The position numbers and the translations under genes were made by a program. From the NCBI GenBank assembly GCA_009602725.1, contig WELB01000174.1, positions 141,606 through 159,244 on the forward strand: a stretch of 17,639 bases of DNA, read 5' to 3'. Of the stretch, positions 1-14,350 are shown in pieces. Source of the DNA: Spirogloea muscicola (taxonomy: Eukaryota > Streptophyta > Zygnematophyceae > Spirogloeales > Spirogloeaceae). The notes beneath the pieces are model-generated. The model did no database searches. It saw only the letters and a program-made list of their open reading frames with translations, and was not told the origin of the DNA. Position 1 is the first letter of the stretch; every line of letters begins with the position of its first letter.

Positions 1-1226
1 CATGGCAGCTGTGAGCGGCGGGGAATGGCGGGGGGGAGGGGGCCACGTCCGCCGCGGGGGGGGGAGCTGGCGCCACGGGCGGTGGGGCCCGCGCCTGTGC
101 GGTGCTCTGCCAGGCCGCAGATCGCGCTGCGACGGGCGCGGACCCGGGTGCCGGGGGGCCCAAGGCCCATCCGGCTGGACAACGGATTCTTTGCCGGCCC
201 CGGGGGGCTCGTCGGCAGAGGGAATGGGCTTTCTTTGGATGAAGGGCCACCGGCCACCCATTAGTGTGCTCGTGCCCGGCCCTCGGGAAGGATCTATGGT
301 CCAGCCAACTCCGCTTCGCGTCTGGGCTGGCCGCCAACAGCCCTCGCCCCCTGTGTGGAAGTGCTTGCTTCGTCTCACAGCCATCCTCCCCTTGTGAGTG
401 ACAACCAACGTCCCCTTGTGGGAGAGGCCCTTTCCAGGATACAGCTCTTCCAATGTAAGGCAATGGAGCATGCATTCGCAAGAGTGTCCTTCCTTTCATA
501 GCCATCACCCGACTTGGAAGAGCTTCTCCCCAAGATCATACGCTGACAGGCTGCTAGACACATTCGCCATTCCGCCACCACAAAACGTTTTGCCGCCCTT
601 CCTGTTTGCACAAGCCCGTCACCATTGCACAACAGTCCTGTCAAGGCACTGTCACACTTAACACCAGATTCGCTGTTTTGATCATCACACACCTTCTAAG
701 ACAAGGAACATAACAGCTCACTTCACAGGCCGATATTCACAGTCAACTCTTGAAGCCGGAATTGTACATCCAACCTGAGCAACCCAACCCACCCACCCAA
801 CCAACCAACCAACCAACCAACCAAAATGCAACCAGCCAATTGCTCAGCATGGGCAAAGGGCTCTATCTCACTGATACGCAGTAACTTGTACGGACAGATC
901 ATGTTCCAACCAAGTGTTCTAACACTAGCACGTAGTGAGCACAACATTCTTCAGGCATTTCTTGCATGCTGGAAAGTGCAGGTCGATATCACTACCAAAT
1001 GACGAATTCAGGGTAGTGATGTTTCCGAGCTCCCTCACACCTGAGCAGCACGTGCTGTCACACCCACTTCACTTACTTAAGCTACAGCGGTACTAATGGA
1101 AAACCTCAAAGAGGAAAAGCCGGTCAGGCTGCAATAATATCAGCCAGGCAGGCCCTAAGCAGGCTAATGACAGCCCATGAATCAAAAAATACAGATATCT
1201 CTACAGCTCTGCCAAGACTTTTGGAT
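1..1226. other. Left flank without a recognisable gene
   Basis: This stretch lies downstream of the Hsp70 stop codon. Bases 1-300 are very GC-rich with G-runs, then composition falls to an intergenic level. An ATG at 2-4 is followed after three codons by GTGAGC, a good splice-donor context, so a plus-strand gene with a tiny first coding exon could begin here. The open frames of up to 131 codons match no family I know. The only other structure seen is the CCAA microsatellite at 797-824. The first few hundred bases left of 1227 should hold the 3' UTR of the Hsp70 gene, but I see no clear polyadenylation signal. Confidence 0.5.
797..824. repeat. (CCAA)7 microsatellite
   Basis: Seven uninterrupted CCAA units follow a related stretch of CCCA and CCCAA units from about 783. 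It lies about 400 bp downstream of the Hsp70 stop codon and is not part of any coding region I can support. Confidence 0.9.
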
Positions 1227-5018
<3,792 letters not shown>

Positions 5019-5088
5019 CTGCACAGGTCAGGTAGCCCAAGCGCCGAGCTGACAATCAGCTCCAGACCAAGATCTCCAGTCTCAGATT

Positions 5089-5153
5089 ATGAGCAGCTTG
5101 TCTAGGTTTCCGATGAGAACTCGGATCATGAGCAGCTTGTGTAGGTTTCTGAT
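5089..5153. repeat. 26-bp direct repeat, 39-bp period
   Basis: The motif ATGAGCAGCTTGTSTAGGTT plus six further bases occurs at 5089-5114 and again at 5128-5153 with two mismatches. It lies in the probable first intron or leader of the Hsp70 gene. Confidence 0.8.
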
Positions 5154-5197
5154 AACAGACAGCAGCAGGGTCATAATCTGCTATAGTGGACGCTGGA

Positions 5198-5237
5198 GCC
5201 AAGTCAAGCCAAGTCAAGCCAAGTCAAGCCAAGTCAA
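5198..5237. repeat. 10-bp tandem repeat, about four units
   Basis: Three perfect AAGTCAAGCC units at 5201-5230 and a partial fourth (AAGTCAA) to 5237, preceded by a partial AGCC. There are no spacers, so this is a minisatellite and not a CRISPR array. It is within the probable first intron or 5' region of the Hsp70 gene. Confidence 0.92.
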
Positions 5238-6090
5238 AGTGCCAGCTGCACTGCTGAGCGCCCTGGCGGTCCAGAGCACCACTATGGAGGCCCAAGTGGA
5301 TCCCTCCGACCATGCTCCTCCCTAGACAGCTCATCTGCAGCCCGCTCCTCCACAGGCGTTTGAGCTGTGCAGTAGCTGCCCGGTGGCACTAGCGCTGTGA
5401 CGTTCCCGAGGTGTGTTGCCCTGAGACGTGCCAATACCTGCTGCGTTGCCTCTGCGCTGCAACCCGGAGGTTGACGGCACCATTGAGAAAGGTGCCTCGG
5501 GCGTTCACTCCCTGGCCGAGGAAGGCGCTGCCGCGGTGCAGCCCGCCCTCCCTGGCGGGAACAACGGCTCCGGCTGATGCGAGGCCTGCAGGTCCGCCAG
5601 CCGGCAGCGGCGGTGGTCAGCAGCCCAAGCGAGGCAGCGGGCGGGGGGGGGGGCACGGNGCGGCGGCCGCCATGGCTGGCGGGCTGCGGAGCTGGCGGCG
5701 CTGGCGGAGCGGCGGCGGGGAGGGGGGTCCGGGGGGGGTGGCCGAGCTCGGTGGCCAAGTGGAGGTGGGAGGCGAGCGGGGCTGGAGTGTGTAGCGAGCG
5801 GCGGAGGGGCCCGAGCGGCCAACGGGGCCGAGCGGAGCCGGGGTTTGGGGCCGCGCCTAGAAGCTGCTGGGCGGGGGGCGCCGCTGCGGGGGCCTCCGAG
5901 CCGTCGATGCACCGCATCGTGCGGCGGGCCCCGCCCCCGCCCGCCACCTTCTGGAGCCTGCCCGCGTGGCCGCCGGCTCTGCCGCGCGATGAGCGCATCG
6001 ACGGCCGACGCGGGGCGGCCCGCTCGTCCCACTGGGGAGCGGGGTCGGCGACGTCGGCTGCCCTCCTCGGACGTGCTTGCTTGCGCCTTC

Positions 6091-6152
6091 CGGCCCATAG
6101 AGAAGAGGGGCAGGCAAAGCCAGCCCAAAAAATAGTGGACAATGTCCAAAGC
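6091..6152 (-). repeat. GGGCTGGC hairpin monomer, diverged copy
   Basis: On the minus strand this reads TTTGGACATTGTCCAC, then T/A-rich sequence, TTTTTTGGGCTGGC, TGCCTGCCCC and CTATGGGCCGG. The order matches the better-preserved monomers at 14076-14251: an ATT and T-rich tract, the GGGCTGGC core, a short spacer, a CAGCCCC-like arm, and then ATGGGC. The assignment rests on visual alignment. Confidence 0.6.
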
Positions 6153-6463
6153 CAAAGAAAGAGGAAGCCGGAAAAAGGACTACACTGCAAAACACTGCAG
6201 CGATGCAGAGGGAAGCTAAGTACCCACGAGTGAGCAACATCAGGTCTTGCAGGCCTCGCTCACTCCCGCAGGGACTGGCCCCTCTCAGCCGTCGCCTCCC
6301 ATGGCAAGTGCCGCTTCTTCCTTCTTGGCTCACCCTTCCTAGCTGCGCGCCCCCGTGCCGCCGCACCGGGCAGGACGGCAGGCGGGCTGGCTGGCTAGCC
6401 CCCTTCTCCTCTCCTTCTCCCTCTCTACCGCGGTGGCCAGCTGCTCAGCGGTGCGTCTTCGCG

Positions 6464-6535
6464 CTTTCCCGGCCCCTTCGGACCTCGTCCATTCTTGCTC
6501 TGGCCTGGCCTTTTTTCCACAGCCCTTTGGAAGAG
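6464..6535 (+). repeat. GGGCTGGC hairpin monomer, diverged copy
   Basis: This reads TTTCCCGGCCCCTTCGGACC, TCGTCCATTCTTGC, TGGCCTGGCC, TTTTTTCCACAGCCC. It follows the plus-strand monomer at 14076-14156 block by block (CTTCCCCTGGCCCCTTCTCG, TTCATTCTTTT, GGGCTGGC, TTTTTCCAGCCCC) with scattered changes. Confidence 0.5.
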
Positions 6536-7106
6536 CTCCTCCAGCTCGAAGCCGCTTGGCTTCCTGCGTACTCCGTTTGTGGGCTGCTGGCCTTCCAAGG
6601 CCATCGCCCGCTTGCGAATAAGCCGGTCCTGCAGGCCCCTCTCTTTCATCTGCAGGCCCCTCCTCGAGGTGGGGCAAAGCAGCCGTCATCCCCCTGTGGC
6701 TCATGGAGAGCCAGATATTCACAGGTAGCCAACCATCTTACCCAGGCCGCTTGGGGTAGGCAGGAGCAAACATCGCTGGCCTGCTCCTCACTATCTACAG
6801 GAAGTGGCAGCGTGCACTGCCACTTCCTCCCGTTTAAGAGCGAAGCCGTGACTGTGTTCCTAGGAGGAGTGTGTGAACGCAGGATGGCACATCAACAGGC
6901 AACTGCACAGGGAGCCAAAGTCGGCTGCCATGGTAGAATAAGAGATCCTCGGGGACAAACAGTCCATGTTCGACTAAATGCACCTGTCCATGTCAGTACA
7001 AATGAAAGAATGGGCGAGCAACTTTTCAGCAATAGCGAGATTCAGGGTCCCGTCAAACGAGCAGGCTATAGCAGCGACGAGCAAGCCTGCCAATGTCTGT
7101 CCACAA

Positions 7107-8356
7107 TCAGGAGTCCTCGTCCTCCAGCAGAATTGCAGACTTTGGATTGTTACCAGGAGGCCCCTTCTTCGTGCGTTGCACCTCCTCCAGGTCAAAGGCG
7201 ACAAGCTTGTCCCAATTACCGCCCTCGAACAGCACACCCACCTTGCCATCTGTCACTCGTTGCACAATGCCTGCAAGCGCAAAAGTTGCAGGTCAATGGC
7301 CTCACTTGCCAGCCTGCCGAGCTGTGCATGCCTGTATGGTAGCAAAATGGAAGCCTAGTGCCTGATCTACAGAATAAGTCATTTAGCTGCTACTTACATG
7401 GAGTGGTTGCTATATGGAGTGATGTGTTGCGCAACCGGGAGGCTATAGTACAGGTCAAGGTCTGCTTATTGACCCTGGACGTTCTTCCGTGGTCCAATGC
7501 AGCTGCCCCTAGAAGCCAAATGCTGTGAAATCTACAACTCTGAACGATATTGCCACGTGCATTGAAGCACATACCAGTGTACTGGTGGTAAATGTCATTG
7601 GGGTTGTTGACGCGCACGGTCATGCCCGGCATGAGTAGCGGAGGCCGGATCGGGGCGGGCCGGCTCACAGGTGCGGCGAGCTGTTCCCTCAACACCTGCA
7701 TCTCCTTGGACATCTGCTCACAGCCGGCAGCAACAAGCAGCCCGCCGCAGAAAGATGTCAGAGCTCCAGTGCGTGAAGGATCCCAGCAGTGCGCAGAGGC
7801 TTTAGACAGGCGTTGCAGCTAGGAGCCTTCTTTGTCACCTTCTGTGGTGGCGGGTACTTGGTCAGGAACTCGCGGAGGCCCTGCTCGCCCCCGGGAAAGC
7901 CGCCAGTCAGGCCCGCGAGCTCCTTGTCAAAGGCTCCGACCGCATCCTCGGACAGGTCCGACAGCGCCTGCTTGACTTTGGCGACCTGCACGCACCCTCT
8001 CCGCGGAGCCCGTCAGCACGCAGCTGCCATAGCTAGCAGCGGTGTTGGCCATCGTAGCAGCAGTCAGATCCGTGCACCGTGGGCTTGGCGTCGTCTCGGT
8101 AGAGGCGCTTGAGGCCGTCCTCGGTCTTGAGGCCTTGCTCGCCGCCCTGCAGGCCGCGGCCACCCAGCAGCTTCCAGAGGTCCCAGCCTCCTTCTGCACG
8201 TGCCGCTCCGGCAGGCCTAGGCCCATCATGCACGGGCTGCCCGGCAGCCGGCCGCCGCGGCGGCATGGGCGCGCCGGCCAGGAATGTGGATCGTCGGGCG
8301 ACGGGCCCAGCCGGGGAGCAGCACCAAGGCGGCGCGGCGGCCGCCGCCGCCGCCAT
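7107..8356 (-). CDS. NdhS: NdhS/CRR31, ferredoxin-docking subunit of the chloroplast NDH complex
   Basis: In land plants NdhS (CRR31) is a nuclear-encoded stromal subunit of the chloroplast NADH dehydrogenase-like complex. Its SH3-like fold forms the ferredoxin site used in cyclic electron flow around photosystem I. Exons (minus): 8356-8078, 7985-7839, 7713-7575, 7270-7107, with phases 0, 0 and 1, giving 242 residues (about 250 in Arabidopsis). Order of features: Ala-rich, Arg/Ser-containing transit peptide from MAAAAAAAPPW; WDLWKLLGGRGLQGGEQGL; DKELAGLTGGFPGGEQGL with a PPP stretch; then the SH3-like core LLMPGMTVRVNNPND and IVQRVTDGKVGVLFEGGNWD, KLVAFDLEE and KKGPPGNNPKS. These blocks occur in the same order in plant CRR31. 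The start is the ATG at 8356-8354 in GCCATGG context. A pair of direct repeats begins about 50 bp upstream. The oddity is biological: most chlorophyte plastids lack ndh genes. Confidence 0.92.
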
Positions 8357-8404
8357 GGCGGCCGCGGGCCGACGGTGCAGCAGGCGGCAGAGGCAGGCTA
8401 GTGA

Positions 8405-8628
8405 GAATGCGACTGCTGATAGTAAAGAGCCGGCTGTAAACTGCCAGCCAGATGCATACAGGTGTTCATGACGGAGCCAAAGGCTAGGCAGGCAGGGCGC
8501 CCTCACTAACCCCAACGTGGGAGGGAGGCCGACTGGTCTTTCGGAGTCTAGAGATGAATGCGGCTGCTGATCTTAGAAGAGCGGCTGTGAAAGCCAGCCA
8601 GATGCATATAGGTGTTCATGACGGAGCN
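8405..8628 (-). repeat. Two direct copies of a 70-75 bp repeat upstream of NdhS
   Basis: Copies lie at 8405-8478 and 8556-8628 (period about 151). On the plus strand both contain GAATGCGRCTGCTGAT, then a variable AAGAGC/GGCTGT segment, then CCAGCCAGATGCATA, AGGTGTTCATGACGGAGC. The second copy ends at an N (8628). On the minus strand the part with CAGCCG, a T-rich stretch, TATCAG and CGCATTCT recurs at 13109-13140. The first copy lies 49 bp upstream of the NdhS start codon, so it is in the promoter or 5' UTR. Confidence 0.85.
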
Positions 8629-9582
8629 GGAAGGGCTGCACCCTGTTCCCGGCGCCGCTGGTCAGCTTGAGATGCCAGCAGCGAAAGTAACGAGGACCAC
8701 CGACCCCCGTAACACCCATGGAAGTCCATGGCCAGGGGGTAAAAGGTATCACCCGCCGCGTGGTCCTTGTACTTGTGCAACTTCTAGTAGTGGGAGGGAA
8801 CGCCGCCTGGTCTTCCATTGCTCCGCGTTCAGGCCTTCCTGGCCCTCAAGCCCGAAAGCCCCGAACCCACGAACGGTAAGCCGTCATCAGGCTAACGCGC
8901 TCTTCCTTCACCAGGCTCCCTCGCCGACACCGCTTGTGCCTGCCTCCGTCCCTTGGCCAGCCGCTCGTTAGCTCCCTCCCACCCCCGCTTAGCCGCTGCT
9001 AACTCGTGGTTACAATCTGCAGTGGTCTCGTGCAGAGCTGTGTGGTGTAGGCGGCTTCCGGCAGTTTGGGCATTGTCCACTCTTTTTGAGCAGGCCTTTC
9101 CCAGCCCCTGCCTTCTTTAATAGAGCCACACTCCTCCCTGTGCCCAGTCGAGAAGCCCGCACGCGACACACTCGCGGATCGCGTGGGACCGTGCCAAAAG
9201 TGGACCCCAGAGTCACCCAGGCCCCCATCTAAGGGGCCACACGGATTCTAGCAGGTCGGAGCTCGTGAACTTCGTCCACCAGCCTGGCTCGACTTGCACC
9301 CTACTACGCGAGCTTGTCCAACAAGGTCGCAGAATGGGAGCTCTGCGTGCCACGGCCGTGAATGAAGAGAGGCGTCTCCTCTGTGTATATCGTCGTCTCT
9401 TTTCGCAGCCTGCACATTTCCAGTGTTGGGCAGTGGCAGCTTATTGTCATATCGTGCGCGGAGCCACAAGGACATAAATCAAGCACCCACGCCATGTAGT
9501 CAGCCGAATCTGACTGCTTGGCCCGACACAAAGTATATAACCTTGAGGAGCCGATAGGACCAGCAACATGGCGTGCACTATA
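8629..9582. other. Intergenic region between NdhS and ACL5
   Basis: This lies 5' of NdhS and 3' of ACL5, both on the minus strand. I see no gene. Features are a short nested inverted repeat around 8707-8740 (CCCCCGTAAC, CCATGGAAGTCCATGG, CAGGGGGT) and one repeat monomer at 9069-9115. A minus-strand TGTAA, the usual green-algal polyadenylation signal, occurs near 9010, but at over 550 bases from the ACL5 stop I would not rely on it. Confidence 0.45.
9069..9115 (+). repeat. GGGCTGGC hairpin monomer, diverged copy
   Basis: This reads GGGCATTGTCCACTCTTTTT, GAGCAGGCC, TTTCCCAGCCCCTGCC. It is most like the inverted copy at 6091-6152, sharing the CATTGTCCACT block, and keeps the order of the family. 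Confidence 0.6.
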
Positions 9583-12509
<2,927 letters not shown>

Positions 12510-12601
12510 GGCGCGCGGGGACTTCCGGAGGTTCTGGGTTTGGCGACGGCGTTGGCGGCTGGGTCCGGGGCAACGAGCAAGCCCAGACTGTAAGCTCAAC
12601 C

Positions 12602-12820
12602 CAGAAGAAGAAGTGGCTCTCCCAATGGGGGCAAGGGCTGTGAGAAGCCAGCCCGAAAAGAATTGACAAGGTTCGAAGGGGCCAAACTACGAGCTAAGCA
12701 GCGAAGCAGCTAAGCAGCAGAAGAAGAAGTGGCTCTCCCAATGAGGGCAAGGGCTGTGAGAAGCCAGCCCGAAAAAAATTGACAAGGTTCGAAGGGGCCA
12801 AACTACGAGCTAAGCAGCGA
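12602..12820 (-). repeat. Tandem duplication of a hairpin monomer (116-bp period)
   Basis: Two 103-bp copies, 12602-12704 and 12718-12820, differ at only two positions I can see (GGGG/GAGG near the ATG-like block, and AAAAG/AAAAA). On the minus strand each reads TAGTTTGGCCCCTTCGAACC, TTGTCAATT, T-rich, CGGGCTGGC, TTCTCACAGCCCTTGCC, CATTGGGAGAGCC. This is block for block the monomer seen at 14076-14251. A 13-bp spacer made of AGC/TAAGCAG units separates the copies. Confidence 0.92.
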
Positions 12821-12899
12821 CTGCGGGGCCTGAAGAGGCTATGGCAGAACGGGGGAGGATGGACCACTTAGTAGTTACGAGTGAGGAGCCTCACATCCG

Positions 12900-13088
12900 A
12901 AGAAGGGCCCGCAAATTGAGGATAGGGGCTGGCCCAAAAAAAGGATGAACATAGGACGAGAAGGGGCCAGGGGAAGCACTAAGAACAACAAGCACATGAA
13001 GGAAACGAAGCAGCTACGAAGCACTCAGTAACCCCTGCTCAGCAGCCTCAGGTCAGAGAGACTGGGTTCCTGGAAGCGGGTCCCCTGG
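12900..13088 (-). mobile_element. Inverted, 5'-truncated copy of the retroelement 3' end
   Basis: On the minus strand this segment begins with the last codons of the endonuclease frame and its TGA, followed by the same 3' region as the plus-strand copy at 13964-14156. The inner 48 bp (13041-13088) are a perfect reverse complement of 13964-14011. The next 70 bp or so carry few mismatches, and the outer part is more diverged, ending in GCGGGCCCTTCTT. No further element sequence precedes it, as expected for a 5'-truncated non-LTR insertion, although long terminal inverted repeats of a DNA element would look the same. Confidence 0.7.
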
Positions 13089-13170
13089 GGGCGACGGCTG
13101 TGGCTCTTCCAGCCGATCTTTTAATATCAGGAGCCGCATTCTTCCAGCTTGGAGAAGAAGCCCCTCGAGA

Positions 13171-13351
13171 GCAAGCGCGGCCAGATTAACTGGTGGCTGG
13201 GAGAGGCCAGCCCAAAAGAATGGACAAGGTTTCACAGTAAGACTTGATTGTTCAATCTTCTTTTGGGCTGGCCTCTCCCAGCCACCGCCCCTTCTTCGGG
13301 GGCAAGCGTGGCCAGATCAACTGGTGGCTTGGAGAGGCCAGCCCAAAGGAA
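13171..13351. repeat. Cluster of three hairpin-monomer arms, with a perfect 29-bp inverted repeat
   Basis: A 50-bp block at 13171-13220 recurs in direct orientation at 13302-13351 with four mismatches. Between them, 13258-13286 is an exact reverse complement of 13192-13220 (29 of 29), leaving a 37-base loop. The arms contain GAGAGGCCAGCCCAAAAGAA, so this is the GGGCTGGC core again. Transcribed from either strand, the pair would form a strong stem-loop. Confidence 0.9.
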
Positions 13352-14004
13352 CGGGCTTCTTCTCCTGGAAGCGTCCTTTCTTCGTGGCCGCTCATGTTCT
13401 GCGCTGTTCCCACGGCGGAGAGCGGACAGCGGCCCATGACCATCTCCGGGATGCGATGCATGGCATCCTTGTGGAGGCCGGCTTCTCGGTGGCAGCCGAG
13501 AACTCTGCCGTCATGCCGCTCCAGCAACGGGTCGACGGTCTCCACGCTCGTCGCGTGGACCTTGTGGCCACCCCACCGGCAGGCGGGCCACGTCTTCTCC
13601 TGGACGTGGTGACCACCGACTCCTATGACCGCTCACATCCAACCCAGTGTGCCACCAAAGCTGGGGATGCGGTAGCCTGCGCAGCTCGGGCCAAGGAGCT
13701 AAAATACGCAGATCACCCGCGGGAAGACGAGTTCTTCCCGCTCGCCATCGATACGCACGGGGCGCTGGGCGCTCGGTGGCTGCTCAACCAGCTCTCTCGT
13801 CACGCCATTGCCCGCCGCTTCCATGGGGAGCCGGTGGACTCCCATGCAGCAGGGTCGCTAGCGCAGGTGTACCGCATGCGCTTGGCCGTCTCGCTGCAGA
13901 GATCTATGGCCCGCACGCTGCACCTGCGTGGGGCAGAGCCCTCGCTGCTGCCTCTGGCTCTGGCCAGGGGACCCGCTTCCAGGAACCCAGTCTCTCTGAC
14001 CTGA
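13324..14004 (+). pseudogene. Retroelement fragment coding for a restriction-enzyme-like endonuclease domain
   Basis: The open frame has 226 codons, but only from about residue 27 does it look like protein: C28-S-H-G-G-E-R with H38 (a zinc-finger remnant), HLRDAMHGILVEAGF, then R77-V-D79-L-V and LLLD94VV, then K112, K124 and K127-Y, and FFPLAIDTHGALG before RWLLNQLSRHA. This order is the one I know from the C-terminal PD-(D/E)XK-like domain of algal reverse-transcriptase elements. The K expected two residues after the second acidic position is V here, so activity is doubtful. No reverse transcriptase sequence lies upstream; the frame runs back into the hairpin cluster, so the copy is 5'-truncated and the first ATG is incidental. 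The stop at 14002 is shared with the inverted copy. Confidence 0.65.
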
Positions 14005-14260
14005 GGCTGCTTAGCAGGGGTTATTGAGTGCTTCGTAGCTGCTTCGTTTCTTTTCTGTGCTTGTTGTTCTTTGTACTTCCCCTGGCCCCTTCTCGTCCTT
14101 TGTTCATTCTTTTCTGGGCTGGCTTTTTCCAGCCCCTATCCTCAATGGGCGAGCCCTTCTTCTTTCTTCGCTTCCCCTGGCCCCCTTCTCGTGCTCTGTT
14201 CCTTCTTTTTTTGGGCTGGCTCTTCCAGCCCCTATCCTCAATGGGCGGGCCCTTTCTTTC
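13964..14260 (+). mobile_element. Retroelement 3' end with two 95-bp tandem units
   Basis: This contains the end of the endonuclease frame, the TGA at 14002, and an untranslated region. Two units of about 81 bp start at 14076 and 14171 (95-bp period). Each reads CTTCCCCTGGCCCC, TCTCGT, a TTC-rich tract, GGGCTGGC, TTCCAGCCCCTATCCTCAAT, GGGCG. The inverted copy at 12900-13088 has one such unit. I see no poly-A or clear target-site duplication at the right edge. Confidence 0.75.
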
Positions 14261-14287
14261 TTCTTACAGAAAGAGGGACTCTTTCAG

Positions 14288-14350
14288 TAGAGGGCGACGG
14301 CTGTGATTGGCCAGCCCAGGAGAATAAGGAACAAAGTTCGAAGGGGCCAT
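14288..14350 (-). repeat. GGGCTGGC hairpin monomer, diverged copy
   Basis: On the minus strand this reads GATGGCCCCTTCGAACTTTG, TTCCTTATTCTCC, TGGGCTGGCCAATCACAGCC, GTCGCCCTCTACTG. The GGCCCCTTCGAAC block ties it most closely to the pair at 12602-12820. Confidence 0.7.

Larger units (their letters stand above)
5019..5673 (-). promoter_or_regulatory. Putative first exon, first intron and leader region of the Hsp70 gene
   Basis: The first Hsp70 exon should lie here. The best start candidate is the minus-strand ATG at 5673-5671 in a good context (GCCATGG), opening with an Ala-rich stretch. As sequenced, that frame stops after 18 codons. With one more C in the 11-C run (5643-5653 on the plus strand) it would run on into SLGLLTTAAAGWRTCRP and a basic Arg/Ser-rich stretch, which is typical of a transit peptide. 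An N sits at 5659. Donors are possible at 5437 (CAGCAG before GTATTGG) or 5508 (GTGAAC); neither gives a clean phase match to the acceptor at 5018 without a sequence correction. The assignment is inference. Confidence 0.35.
5674..7106. other. GC-rich region between the Hsp70 start region and the NdhS stop
   Basis: Bases 5674-6060 are very GC-rich, as expected for an algal promoter and leader. Bases 6091-6152 and about 6464-6535 hold two diverged copies of the GGGCTGGC repeat monomer. Bases near 6540-7106 should include the 3' UTR of NdhS. Long open frames occur on both strands (up to 379 codons) but none shows a family motif; their composition follows the GC bias. No RNA gene was seen. Confidence 0.5.

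Noticed and set aside
2-397. Plus-strand 131-codon frame at the left edge
   Set aside because: Low-complexity Gly/Arg composition and no motif. The start codon followed by a good donor after three codons suggests at most a tiny exon, which cannot be tested without more sequence.
5198-5237. Regular short repeats considered as a CRISPR array
   Set aside because: The units are contiguous 10-mers without spacers, in a nuclear intron-containing gene context.
5282-6190. Minus-strand open frame of 302 codons
   Set aside because: It spans the N and a G-run in very GC-rich sequence. Only a short middle part resembles a transit peptide and may belong to the Hsp70 first exon; the rest has no recognisable content.
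6203-7342. Plus-strand open frame of 379 codons
   Set aside because: It overlaps the last exon of NdhS on the other strand, has no family motif, is rich in Pro, Ser, Arg and Leu as expected from GC bias, and crosses two repeat monomers.
12660-12800. GGTTCGAA motifs resembling a tRNA T-arm
   Set aside because: No acceptor stem, D-arm or anticodon stem surrounds them, and the motif belongs to the repeated monomer.
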